DNA of 64,000 nucleotides, from NCBI GenBank assembly GCA_012931725.1, contig CM022944.1, forward strand, positions 114,793,642 through 114,857,641, given 5' to 3'. This DNA is from Litsea cubeba (Eukaryota > Streptophyta > Magnoliopsida > Laurales > Lauraceae). The notes below the pieces were generated by a model, which ran no database searches, was not told the origin of the DNA, and saw only the letters and a program-made list of their open reading frames with translations. A program made the position numbers and the translations under genes. Positions 10,985 to 22,859 of this stretch are shown piece after piece. How positions within the stretch are numbered: position 1 is the first letter of the stretch; the number at the start of each line of letters is the position of its first letter.

Positions 10985-13343
10985 GTCTTAAAACTGATTC
11001 TATTAGAAATTCACAAAAGCTTTTCTAAACCGTAGTGACAAGGAAAATAAAAGTGGGGAGTTGTAATTCTACTAATAACAGAAATTCATTAAATAGAAAA
11101 GAACATTAAGATGTTCCCTGATGGAAGGATTTATTTGGGCAAGGCTAGGGTGTCATCATGGGCTCAAAAGGCTTGGTGGGTCCTAAATTGGCCGGAGCCA
11201 AAAGCTACAATATTGTTCTCTTCTAGCTGGAGGAAACTCTCCCTCAAGTTTCTATCATCTTAAGTCGAACTAATAATTAAAAAAAAAAAGGAGTCACATT
11301 TGTTCTGCCTTGCACATAGATCATGTTTGGGATCTTTCTTCCTAGAGCTATATCAAGTTGTAGACATTGTTGTAACCTGAAATGAATGGACTTAAAGAAT
11401 TGCTTTCATCCAACTATAAAAGTCAAAAGATCGATCATACTGTTGGTAAAATTTGATTATGGCCGCAATCTGAATGTTGTTGATGGTATTTTAGATTGCT
11501 TATTCAAATCTCCAATGACAAAACCAACTATTCTAACATCTTCTGATCATGTGTCTGCATGGACTGTGATATGCTAAGCTGTTAGCTCATCATCACATGT
11601 GTAAACTTTTGTGAATAGATCAATCGCATCCTCCTTAGTAGACTCCTCCTCTATTGGGTCTTCAGGAAGACTATCCCTAGAACTTTCTTTCAATAGATCT
11701 TTCATCATAATAGTACGTACATATTCTCTACCACAAGTTTCCATGCACAAGATTCACCAAATGGATTTTAGTCACATTATTATTTGGATTTAGATACCGT
11801 TTCACGGCTTTAGCTAAGATTGCTACACCATGTTATTTAAACTACCTGTATTTTCTTAAGACTACTAGCATCTTGTCTTCACTTAATTGCCACGGTTTGT
11901 TGGGAACTGTTGAGCTTTGTCTCTCTTTTATTATTATTATTTTACATAATTTATTTTTTATGAAAATCAAACAGTATAAATCAATCCTAATCAAAACTAA
12001 TGACAAATTAAACTTTCTAAAAAAAACTTTATTTTAATTATAGTACAACCCATTAAAAAAAAAAAACCTTCAATTGAACAAAGCTAGAATCGCATCCTAA
12101 ACCCAAAATACCCATTTGGAGTCTCGACTCTTAGTCTTAAGTAAAAGAATTTCCAAGTTGAAGGAGCGGAACCATTCAGAGGGCTCCCCTATTGAGAATA
12201 TAAATGCTCAAAATGAACTCTCTAATATGATTAATTTTGCGGCATGACTGATTTTTATTAGAGTAAAATTTGTTAACATCTAATTAGTATAGGTGAGAAC
12301 ATTTGAGCTGCTCTGGATTAATCTAGACTCACCATTTGGTGGATTCTAACTAGGCTATAGCAAATAGCTACATTAGACATGCTTACCAAGTTGTAAACCA
12401 ACATTAATAATAAACTAGGGCCCCAAGATACAATGTTCATAATGATAAAATAGTGGAGAGAGAGAGAGAGGCAGGCAACTAGTGTTTTGGAAATAGTGTT
12501 ATTGGAAGTGTCAAGAAAGGAGACAATGGTCGGTTGGACCTTTCTTGGACACTGATGAGATGAAACTCCCTGTTGCAGCTCATGGCCCGGTTTTTAAGGA
12601 CAGAAAAGCTTTCCTGTTCACAAAACACCACAGAAGCCTGGGCATGGCTTACTCATCACACATGGTTTCATCTTGACCATTGACGTGCATTGATCACTTG
12701 TTTCACAAAGCAGATGGGCCACAACATCTCTCTCTTTAACAAAAAAGACTTTCTTGTGGTTTATGACCAACGGCCAAGATGATCAACTGTGGCCTGTGGC
12801 CTCCATATGTATATATAATGTTCCACAAAAACCTCGGGTCTGTTGAACTATTTGACAGAGACATGGTACGGTTGGTCTTGGAAACGGACAAGGTGGGTGG
12901 GCCCCACGTGTTCCAGCTCAAGCTATCAACAGAGTAAAAGATGATCTCAGGGCAAGCATGCTTCATTGCTGCTGGGCTCTCTTGTGATTCCCAACTCAGC
13001 TCCCATCTCTGAATAACAGAAAGACAAAAAGAAAACGAAAAAAGACACTAACATCATAATAAATAGAAGATATTTTTACATGTAAATTAGTCTTCAATTT
13101 TTAACCAATTTCATTCAAGAGCAATAGTATACAAAGGCAACTACATTGTTAGGTGATTTATAAAATGAGTTACTGTTCCATCAAATCAAGATAAGATAGA
13201 GGGAGATAAGAAGAAGGGAGTTGCATGATGCTCTTTTGCATATAAAAAAAAAAAGCAACATATTGTGATACCAAGAGATTCTCGTTTCATAGGATATGGG
13301 CATTTTTGTCCAAAGAAAATGCATTAAACGTGCAAAATGTTCT
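10985..13343. other. Intergenic, no gene seen
   Basis: AT-rich with poly-A patches (11280, 12050) and a (ga)n stretch near 12455-12470. No coding exon, RNA gene or clean element boundary recognised. Confidence 0.55.
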
Positions 13344-13641
13344 AAGGCCTTATTTGGTTATAAGAATTGTGAGAATTCTTATACAGAGAATTTTGGGAGT
13401 TCTAAATATTGCCCCTTAAAAGTAGAATTCTAAATGCTCAACCCCCTCTAGCATTTGGAATGCTGGAAAATCCTGAGAATTCATAAGGCTAAAAATGCCT
13501 TTATTTATGCAGTTTGAAATTCTGAATTCTTGCAACAAACACAGCATTTGAAATGCCCAGGACACAAGATGTCCCATCATGTCATAAATCCCTAAAAAGT
13601 CTAATTCCTTGTCAAAAATGCCCCTAACCAAACATGTCCTA
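13344..13641. mobile_element. Small Tourist/Harbinger-like MITE
   Basis: The left end (aaggccttatttggttataa) and right end (cccctaaccaaacatgtcct) are imperfect inverted repeats about 300 bp apart. 'TTTGGTTA' is shared in inverse. The target site is not clear. Just to the right, 13650-13690 resembles in inverse the TRIM LTR at 28069 (tgggacttcccaaca). Confidence 0.5.
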
Positions 13642-13644
13642 GAG

Positions 13645-14692
13645 ACTTGGGATGTGAGATGTGTGGGATGTGGGACTTCCCAACACTATTCAACCTATAT
13701 ATCTTGAATCCAAGTCCACAGTGTCTTAATTGTACTTATCCTACCAAAAGAAGTGAAACTCAATTGTAGGGCCCACTCATTTAATATCTAACCCACTCAA
13801 AATGAACGCTCTTCTCTTTGTGGTATATTGCCAATTTTACTCTAGATTTGACTCCACTATTAGATTGAGAATGTATAAAAATAAATAAATAATATATAAT
13901 AAAAATTCATACATCATACATACAGACATTATATGTGGACAATAGTTTTGCAGAGTCTTAACTCTTATCATGTGCACCACTCTAGTCCACCTTAGCACCG
14001 ATTTCTGTGGACCACACACACAACTCTCCTTGATAGCCATAGGATCCCATGGGTTAGAAACTTTGGTTTGACTTCAAACTTCCTTCCCCAAGGCCAAATC
14101 CATGATATGTAGGGCTTCAGGTCGGCCCCAACAATGGAGCCGTCCCCTACCATTTATTGTTGTTTTTTGAAACCAGATGGATTTGAAATGTGCACATGGC
14201 ATACCACTCTACCATGATTTGAAAATGTGACTTTTTCACCGGAATCGTATTTCCAAACCTAGCAACACCGAGAAACCCGCAAAAAAGTCATATTTTGCCA
14301 GAAAACTCGTGTTGACGGTGGAAATCTCATATCATCAGGCATATGTCTTAATTTGAAATATAAATGTAAAACTTAAGTTGGGTTTTGAAATGTGACCTTT
14401 TTGTTCTGATTTGAAAATTGGGTAAAACTTGAGTCCTATTTTAAATTTTTTTTTTTTTTTTGTTAGGTTGGGCTATTGGTTAACGTGTTACTTTATACCC
14501 GGAGAAAACCGAGAGATCCCTAGACATGTTTGTGAAACAGTCTGTTTCTTTAATAGAATTTCTGACAAAAAATCAACATGTTGGGGGATTTTTTGAATAA
14601 GGTGTGACATTTTGTCCATTGGCATTTGCAAATGTCATGTTTCTTCACAAACATTTCAAAATTCCAGTCACTTGAAAGGTCTCAAATGACAT
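13645..14692. other. Intergenic, no gene seen
   Basis: AT-rich; a poly-T run at 14447-14461. No coding or element structure beyond the short TRIM-like fragment at its left edge. Confidence 0.5.
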
Positions 14693-14695
14693 TTA

Positions 14696-15217
14696 GGGCA
14701 CGTTTGTGTGCACAACTTTTCCGCGGAAAGGAAAAATTGTCACGTCAGCAAATTTCATAGAAATGAAAACCTCAGAAAAAGATTTCCGTAGAATTTAGAA
14801 ATTCATGATTGGTGCAAAAAAAAATTTCTCATTGAATTGGTGATAATGTTGTTTGGTGCAACTGTGGATTCCTTATAGAAAATCAAAATTTCTTATTTGG
14901 TGAAACATTTTTTTGAAGAAAAATAACATAACATGAATATTATTTATTCAACATCAAATAATAATTTATTTAAAAAAATAAAAAATGAAAGAGTTATTGG
15001 GTTTTGGATTGAAATGAACAAGGGTGAGGAAAAGAGGTAGAAGTTTTTCGAGGAAATTCATTTCCCATAGGAAACCCATTTCCACCATTATCAAGGAAAT
15101 GTCGACGAGGCAGGAAAGAATTTCCATGGAATAATTTCACACCAAATGCCTGAAAAATGGGTTTTGTTGAAGAAAACTGTCAACTTTTCCGCGGAAAAGT
15201 GGTACACAAACATGCCC
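14696..15217. mobile_element. Harbinger-like MITE, TTA target duplication
   Basis: 522 bp. The terminal inverted repeats start gggca(c/t)gtttgtgt and include an internal palindrome cttttccgcggaaaag near both ends. It is flanked by TTA at 14693-14695 and 15218-15220. The AT-rich interior has no transposase, so it is non-autonomous. Confidence 0.8.
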
Positions 15218-15469
15218 TTAGGAATTCAGAAATTTCAATTCCTTTGCCTTTTGGTGGAATTTCTAAATGCTCAAGTACAAGGAAGCATCTAGGAATTCCA
15301 CTAGGTTTAGGAATTTAGGAATTCTCCCTAAACAAGATTTCTTGAATTCTAGGAAAAAAACAGGCCCTAAAGTGCTAACATCACTCAACCATGACCGAGT
15401 TGGCCCTACTATGGAGTTTCATTTCTTTCACTTTGAGAAGCTTGAGTGAGACACATGGAGGACCAAGGC

Positions 15470-15838
15470 TAGGAGTGTTCATGAGCCGAGGTGGCCGGGT
15501 TAAGGCATATCTAGGCCCGGCTTGGCTTTAAAAACACTGGCCCTGGCCCAACATGGGCCGTAAAAGTCAGGCCCAAGCCTACCCATTTAATCAAGCAGGC
15601 CGGGCTGAATAGGGCCTTTTTAGCACTTTTGTGGACATTAGATAAATTATTTGTACTAATTAAATTAAATTACATGCATTCTATACACGGGCCGAGCCGG
15701 GCCGAGCTTTGAGCTTTCTATCACTTAATCCAAGCGCGACTCAATTATTAAACGTGCCCTAATTAAATATCTAAACGCGGCTCAAAGCGGGCTAGGCCCT
15801 GATCGAGCTCGAGTTGGCCGGGCCCATGAGCACCCCCA
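15470..15838. mobile_element. hAT-like MITE, 8-bp target duplication
   Basis: 369 bp. Terminal inverted repeats are taggagtgttcatgagcc and, inverted, tgggggtgctcatgggccc. It is flanked by an exact accaaggc on both sides (15462-15469 and 15839-15846), the 8-bp duplication that defines hAT insertions. The interior is GC-richer than its surroundings and has no coding potential. Confidence 0.82.
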
Positions 15839-16705
15839 ACCAAGGCTAGGCTAGGCTCATATGTATTTAGTATGGATCTCTTGTCATGTATATTACATGC
15901 TTCTCGTGTAATAGATGTCTAGAGCTCCACCATGGAGTCCACAAAATGCGAGTCTAAACCATTTAAGATGAACCCCTTCAGTGAGATACCCTCAAATTCC
16001 ATCAATAGATGTGGGTCCCGCGTCAAATTGAGCATACGAAAGATAATAGGAATAAGACACAGATTGTGCTGGCGAAGTAAAGTGGTGCTCACTTTGAGAG
16101 TGGGAAGCGTGTGATAGAGAGGACGAGGAATCCGGGTCCGGACTGATGGATATAGCCTGGTTGGCTTCCCCTCCAAGCCAAGACAAGGTACAAGCAGCAG
16201 CAGTAGATCATCTACCACCAGACGGGTTGTTAAAAAGAGCGGCTGTCGTGTCCTAAAAAGAAAGAGATGGACCGTTGGGATCCACCCAACAGTCAGAGCC
16301 TCAGAGCCGTTTGGAACTGTGGGTCCCACTTCCCCATCCCCCATCTGCATTTCAAAATAGATTCCTGTTTGATTTCAATCCAATTCAAATTGATTGAGAG
16401 GGATCCAATCAATGTTGCATCACACCATGGACTCTTTTGCTGTTCCCTCTCTCTTTTCCTTGAATCCCAAGACAAAGCAATCTAATATTACCTACTCTAC
16501 TATCCCACATGACATGGGTAGATAAATGTACTCCTCTGTTCCTCTCTATTGTTTTTTTTTTTTTGGTAAGACTGTTCCTGTTTCTTCAAAACCCAGAAGA
16601 AGAAAAGCTATTTCTATCTCTCTCTCTAGCACAAATGTCTTTATTCTGAGAGATTGTGCATCATCTGCTTGTTCTAGTACTACTTGTGTGTTTTAAGTGG
16701 AGAGG
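15839..16705. other. Upstream region and 5' UTR of the ROP gene
   Basis: A pyrimidine-rich stretch (tctatctctctctctagc, 16612-16630) lies just before the start codon, as is common in plant 5' leaders. A poly-T run is at 16553-16564. No clear TATA box was picked out. The open - strand frame at 15919-16350 looks like chance. Confidence 0.4.
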
Positions 16706-19045
16706 ATGAGTGCTTCAAAGTTCATCAAATGTGTGACTGTTGGAGATGGAGCAGTTGGGAAGACCTGCATGCTCATATGCTATACCAGCAACAAGTTCCC
16801 TACTGTAATTCCCTTTGGTACCATTGTCACAAAATCTGTCCTTTTTGGCTTTCTTTCCCCTTTTCCAGTTTTGGGTTCTTTTGTTTTGGTCTTCTACTTT
16901 GTTTTTAGGCGGATTCTCTTGGGGTTTACTGTTTTTTTTTTAGTTCTTGGGGTTTACTGTTTCTCTCTGCTTTTTGGCTCTTTCGTTTTTTTTATTGGTT
17001 TTGGTTACGAAGCTGGTGTCTTCTGGAAAGTTTTCCCCCCAAAACTTAATGACATTGTAATTTGTTTTTCAAGCAATCCTTTTTTTTTTTTCAAAAATCA
17101 AAGCTTTTGTAGGTTTGAATCTTTAGTCATGTATTTTTTTTCCCTTCTATTTCTCATTTGTCCTTTTGGATTTATTGACAGGATTATGTACCCACTGTTT
17201 TTGACAACTTCAGTGCTAATGTTGCTGTGGATGGAAATATTGTTAACTTAGGCCTCTGGGATACTGCTGGTATTGTTTTCTGCCCTCTAATTTTTGGAAG
17301 CTGATTTTGATCATGTGTTTACTTTATCTATCTTTTGTCTACATAAAAATGCAGGCCAAGAAGATTACAGCAGATTGAGGCCTTTAAGTTATAGAGGAGC
17401 AGATGTATTTGTTTTGGCTTTCTCTTTACTTAGCAGAGCAAGCTACGAGAATGTTCTCAAGAAGGTACTAACCCACTATAATCTCTTTACAGCCTTCTCT
17501 CTTCTTTTGGGTTATGATTTTTAATGAATGTTTGGACAAATGGGTCACCTTATTGTAGATATTAAAGCCTAAATTCTTAGGATCTTTGTATGTCTGGTTT
17601 GTACTTTACCTTAATGCAATAAGAAGGTATTGACCGGATAACTATTTCCTTCTTAGTGGTGTATGTGTGTGTGCTGTTGTGGTTCTGTTTTGGATGCTTC
17701 TCTACTGAAATTGCCTGTAGATAGGTTCCCACTCAAATTCAGGGGGAGAACCACATTGCTTCTTTTCCCAATTGGTGTTTCCATGTGTGCTTCAAATGAC
17801 AGTTAAAACACTAAACTGCATGATCCAGATTTAAGCTTTTTTCAAAATGCCTCTTAGCGAGGTTCAGCATCTTTTAATATTTTTAGCCCTATATCTTCCC
17901 AGTTGTTTGCTATATTTGAAAAATGTATTTTCATGGTTACTGATGCCTTGATTACTTTATAATACTTCTTATCACATAAGGTGTGAATATTTCTGCAGAA
18001 TTAGCAGTTTTCTGTTTTGCTGTTCATTGAAAGAAAAGTAGAAAAGTAGTTTCCATGGCTTTATGGATTTTATTTCTCTGCACTACCCCAAATGCAGTGA
18101 ATTTCAACCTGCTTTTGCACCCTAAATTGGAGGCAACAATATGAATTTCTTTATCTAAGTGTGTCTTGTATTAAATGATTTAGTAATTCTGACTACTGGT
18201 TTATCTAATGTCAATCAGTGGATGCCTGAACTTCGTCGATTTGCACCAAACGTTCCAATTGTTCTTGTTGGAACAAAGTTAGGTGCGTATACAATCCAAA
18301 GCTAAAGCAATCTTAGGGATGAGAAATATATTGCTGTTTCTTCATCAAAATGGTTTTGCTTTTTACCATTCTAATCCTCACAGTGTTTTTTCCTTTGGTA
18401 TTACTGTTTTCAGATCTCCGCAATGACAAAGGATATCTTGCTGATCATGTGGAAGCTGCTACAATAACATCTGCTCAAGTAGGCATTTCTCAGCCCTTCT
18501 TTTACACTTCTAGTCCTTGTCAAGTATTTCATGCTTTACTTTATTGGATTTAAATTGATTGGAATTCACATGTTTAGGGAGAAGAGCTTAGGAAGCAAAT
18601 TGGTGCTGCTGCGTATATTGAATGTAGCTCTAAAACTCAACAGGTAACAATTAAGAATTTCTTGATGGTATAAGAAATTTTCCACAGCTGTTGGATGTGC
18701 ACGGGTACTATTTCAGACCCTTAATATGCAGATTTCCATTTATTTTGTAATTGATGCCGGCCACCTTCTGATGTTATTATTTTCAGATATGGAGTTAATT
18801 TCCTGGCTGTGGCTTTAAAAAAACTTGCAAAACTAAATTTCAAGTCTACTTTGAGAAGTATATTTTTGGCTTCTAGGAAAGGATGATGGATTTGATTTCC
18901 TAATGATCACCTTTTTTTATTTGTGTCTCGGTAGAATGTCAAAGCTGTTTTTGATACTGCAATTAAGGTCGTGCTCCAACCTCCAAGAAGGAAGGAGATT
19001 GCAAAAAAGAAGAGGCAAAGACGATCTGGTTGCTCAATCATGTAA
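16706..19045 (+). CDS. ROP: ROP/RAC Rho-type small GTPase (7 exons, complete)
   Basis: Plant Rho GTPase, a membrane-anchored switch for cell polarity, actin and ROS signalling. Exons: 16706-16804, 17182-17269, 17355-17464, 18219-18282, 18414-18478, 18578-18643, 18935-19045 (stop TAA 19043-19045). All introns are GT-AG and phases agree, giving 200 residues (family usual 195-215). Visible motifs: P-loop GDGAVGKTCML (13-23), effector loop YVPTVFDNFSANV, switch II WDTAGQEDYSRLRPLSYRG, nucleotide-base motif GTKLDLR, Rho-insert-like NDKGYLADH and ECSSKTQQN. The tail has a polybasic KKKRQRR and ends CSIM, a CaaX box, so it is a type I ROP that is prenylated. X = Met favours farnesylation (inference from CaaX rules). 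The ATG was chosen because MSASKFIKCVTVGDGAVGK is the family N-terminus; the GTG-initiated extension upstream is not used. No damage seen. Confidence 0.97.
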
Positions 19046-19236
19046 GAGACAGATTAATTTTGGCTTCATAGCTCAAATACTGCATCTTGATTTTAAAGTG
19101 AAAATAGCATCTGTTGGGAATCTGTTTTTGGACTTGGGTTTGAACTACTGCCTCTCTAAGTAGAGCTAAATCTACCAGGTTCTTATTTTGAGTTTGATAA
19201 ATCATTCAAGTAACCTACAATAGATCTACATTGAAT

Positions 19237-19242
19237 AATAAA
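19237..19242 (+). terminator. Poly(A) signal of the ROP gene
   Basis: AATAAA about 190 bp after the stop codon, in a U/A-rich context. Confidence 0.5.
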
Positions 19243-19689
19243 ACTAAAACTTATATACATCAAAGTAGAAGCTATTGAAAGTATAATGTTTACACCTTTC
19301 TGGTTGCTTTTTTCACCTTTTTATTGGTTTTTTTGTTTTATTTTTCAATTTTATTCATGATTAAATATACAATGCTACAGACAAACAATATTGTTGGCCT
19401 TTTAGACTGTGGAGGTTCAACTCTTGGGGTGATCCAAGTGGTTTGTGTATTGGAGCTTGTACCTAGAAGTGCTAAACGAGTTTATTATTGACACATTTGT
19501 GCAGAAACATTTTTTGCAGGAAAATGAAGTTTTTCCATGGATAGATGCAAACTTGATGTTTGCGGCAGAAATTTTCCATTTTTTTTGCAAAAATCCTCGT
19601 TCTAGTGGATTTTGAAGTCCAAGATAGAGGGGTTGGACTTATGACTTTTTTTTTTGTGTGGAAAAGTTTGCTATCTCCTTCCCCTCTCT

Positions 19690-19850
19690 ATAGATGGATT
19701 GTGCTCTTTGATGTCCATGGTTACGTAGCTCTTTATCAGCATAAGCTTTAAGAGTAAGTGGTTGTCAACATGGTATTAGAGTGAGAGGCCAAGTGTTAGA
19801 GGACCATTCAAAAAAAAAAAAAGGTCAAGTGTTCGAGTCCCAGGGGTTGT
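19690..19850 (+). repeat. LTR tail with PBS-like site and tRNA-like box
   Basis: The phrase 'cagcataagctttaagagta...gttgtcaaca' is followed at 19771 by tggtattagag, a decayed form of the initiator-Met tRNA primer site tggtatcagagc. About 60 bp later comes gttcgagtccc, a B-box-like tRNA motif. It looks like an LTR end plus primer site of a small retroelement; no partner LTR boundary could be set. Confidence 0.45.
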
Positions 19851-19891
19851 GTTCTGCGTTGGTGCCTTGAGAATGTGCAGGGTTGCGGGGT

Positions 19892-19933
<42 letters not shown>
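19892..19933. repeat. 42-base G homopolymer
   Basis: Forty-two consecutive G after a broken G-rich lead (gcggggt). Such a run could form G-quadruplexes, but the exact length is unreliable in most sequencing. Confidence 0.9.
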
Positions 19934-19935
<2 letters not shown>

Positions 19936-19940
19936 GCTGT

Positions 19941-20345
19941 TGTTGTCCCCTTTGATCCTTTGATATCCGTTGTTACATTGTTCTCTACCAGCTTAAGCTT
20001 TTAGAGTAAGTGGTTGTCAACAAGATGCAGATCGAATTAGCTGTGTTGGGAATGTTGGCCCCCTCTCTAATAATCCGATTTCTATACAACACATAAATGT
20101 CACTTCAGCAACACTTCAAATAAATTAACCACAATACTATGCAGATTGAATTTGTTGTCCCCTTTGATATCCATTGTTACATCGTTCTCTATCAGCTTAA
20201 GCTTTTGGAGTAAGTGGTTGTCAACAAGATGCAGATCGAATTAGCTGGGTTGGGAATGTTGGCCCCCTCTCTAATAATCCGATTTCTATACAACACATAA
20301 ATGTCACTTTAGCAACACTTCAAATAAATGAACCACGATGCAATA
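19941..20345. repeat. Tandem duplication, about 212-bp unit
   Basis: Two units start tgttgtcccctttgat (19941 and 20153). They share 'agatgcagatcgaattagct' and 'ccccctctctaataatccga', with few differences. The unit resembles the LTR-like text at 19690-19770, so this is probably an amplified LTR fragment. Confidence 0.8.
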
Positions 20346-21584
20346 CTATGGAAAAATAAATAGAAGACATCTAAACCACACAAACACATAAGATTTACGT
20401 GGTTCGTTCAAACAAGCTATGTATGAGCAATTTGGAGAAATAGTTTCATTCTTTCTAACTGTCGTTTCAAATATCAATCGATAAGGAGTGTACTTTTACA
20501 TATTGGTGTTTTGCCTGGTTCATACAAGGTATCCGTTCGATGCATATATAGAATGTGCATCAGTTGATAACAATTAATCTCGCATATACAACTGCTATGT
20601 CCAGCAATGATGATTTTGGCTGTCTAATAATGACTCAAACACACCACAACTTAAAAATCAAGTGCTTATACCACTAAGCCAAGCTCTATATGTTTGTAAT
20701 CAAGATACATATTGTTGCATAATGATGACCAGCTTCCTTTTTTCGTTTATAAAGGCCTGCCTACTACCTTTGAATTGGTATTAATGCTAGTTTGTTGTTG
20801 ATCTAGACATTAGTCGCCATTGGACTTTATCACATAAAATGTGAATGATAAGCATCCATTAAGCTTTTGGGAGCTAAAATTAAGAGCCAGGATCATTTAA
20901 TTGGAATTGATATGAGGACATCCCTAATTCACTACTAACCTATCCATCTCCTTATCCCCTTATGGTCATGTATTCTAGTGAGCCCCAAAAGAAGTGAAAA
21001 AAGCCCAAACAAAGGCATAGACCATAGTCTTTGGAGTTGTACAAGTGACATCCATCTTTATTGATTCACCATGTTAAAGACTATCATCAATTCATAAATA
21101 ATTTATAATTGATCCATTATTTCTAAAAGGTACACTTTTTATCTAAGAATTTATATTTATATAATCACAGAATAATAAAATAAAAATAATGGTGCATGGT
21201 TATGAAAAACACTCATACAAAGAATACTCAATTTGCTTATAAAATTTACTTCTATTTATTGAAAATCACACCCTCTTTGTTTAAAAGCATCTTGTAGTAT
21301 TGATACAAACAAAATGTGATGGATGTAGAGATGTAGCATTAGATGATTCGAACCATTCTAAAGTGTGTTCAGGAATGTGTTCATAGTCCTAAATAGGAAA
21401 ACTATTTTCTGCAGAACAGATCTCCTTCCTCATAATTCATGAGGGTACATAATTGATATGGCTGATGGAATCGAATTTCATCTCTTTCTCCGAGAGGAGG
21501 AGATACTTATGAGGAGTTGTCGCTTGGTGATGCCAAGGCAACTGAGAGCATATTTGACAATTGCAGACAACTGTCGAATTATTG

Positions 21585-21910
21585 CAAGATTGTCCCTGTC
21601 AAGGATAAATCTTTAGGGATAAATCTTTATACTAGGCCTTGTTCAATATAAGAAATATCGAACTCTTCCGCTAGTAAAAACATTTTTGGAAAGTCAGTGG
21701 CCCAGCTATGGTAGCGAGCTTTATACATTAATCGCTCCTTGATTTGACAAGATTGTCCCTGTCAAGGATAAATCTTTAGGGATAAATCTTTATACTAGGC
21801 CTTGTTCAATATAAGAAATATTAAACTCTTCCGCTAGTAAAAACATTTTTGGAAAGTCAGTGGCCCAGCTATGGTAGCGAGCTTTATACATTAATCGCTC
21901 CTTGATTTGA
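21585..21910. repeat. Tandem duplication, 163-bp unit
   Basis: Units 21585-21747 and 21748-21910 are almost identical (they differ at atcg/atta near 21656 and 21820). The 3' end of the unknown - strand frame lies in the right unit, so its last part has been duplicated downstream of its own stop. Confidence 0.88.
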
Positions 21911-22422
21911 CAAGATAAGAGTTTTCTCTCTAATTCTTGCAACAATTCATCCGGAAGAAATATATCAACCTTCTCCAGGAGTTGTATTCTGAATTGCTTT
22001 TCGATTCGAGGAATATATGACGATACACATTGTTGTTGTAGCATTTGAAATTTTGTTTTCAATTTTTTTATATAATTGGCTAAATCAGAGAGATTTTTTC
22101 TCATTCGAGAATTATGTTGACCAGAGATATATGTACTCCAAATTGTAAAGAAGCAGGTCAGCTTGACCAATGAGTCATCAGCCCACGACCCATGTATTGG
22201 GTCAGCCCACAAGTCAATATTGTACTAGTTGTCAATAGATATTAGATAGATATCAGTTTCCTTAACTATGCCTGTAATCTTGTAATCAGATCTTAATTAG
22301 ATCCACTAATTTAGGCTACAGTGTTATATATGTACCCATCGTCAATACAATGATATGTGAAAATACTCTTGCAACTGAGATTTCTCTTGTATGCTTTGTG
22401 CTTGGTTCATGTATCTCTAACA

Positions 22423-22435
22423 TGGTATCAGAGCC
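22423..22435 (+). other. Copia primer binding site
   Basis: tggtatcagagcc, complementary to the 3' end of initiator-Met tRNA, directly abutting the 5' LTR. Confidence 0.9.
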
Positions 22436-22859
22436 TAATCGTGTGTTCACTCAAGCATAAGAGAAGCCCTGCGACAGTTCTGGTTCGTCTGAGAAGCACT
22501 GTATCTGCTGTGATCAAAGGTGGCCCACCTGTTGATCACCTTTTGCCCAGAGAAATCTTCCTATCCTAGTCGCCCATCACTCCTGGGATTTCTACACATT
22601 TTTTCCAGAATTTTTGATCATCTGAGGTAGGTCATTCTCCCTGTTTTGTACTTATCTCATTTGAGCAAATAGTTTTCATCAAAACTGTTCAAATTTCTGG
22701 TTTCTCAAGATTTCATCGAACTTCCACCTAGAGGAGTTTCAGATTTTTTAAGCAGAGATCACTGTGTGATCTGATCATCCAGTATATCCCCTGTCGTACT
22801 CGTTTCATCTACATCACCCTTTGCCCTTTGGCACTATCGTTTAGGCCATTTATCTTTAA

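Noticed and set aside
15919..16350. 143-codon - strand frame upstream of ROP
   Set aside because: No recognised domain, low-complexity Leu/Arg/Pro text, and it overlaps open frames in other phases; likely chance.
16697..17251. 184-codon frame from the ROP start reading through intron 1
   Set aside because: Only the first 33 codons are ROP; the rest is T-rich intron after a GT donor at 16805, and the protein resumes at 17182.
19830..19850. tRNA gene suggested by gttcgagtccc
   Set aside because: Only a B-box-like word; no A box at the right distance and no cloverleaf. Better read as a PBS/tRNA-derived repeat.
21790..22212. 140-codon - strand frame starting inside the Copia LTR
   Set aside because: Its first 23 codons are LTR sequence; the true older frame starts beyond the other end of the Copia and is reported as the split pseudogene.
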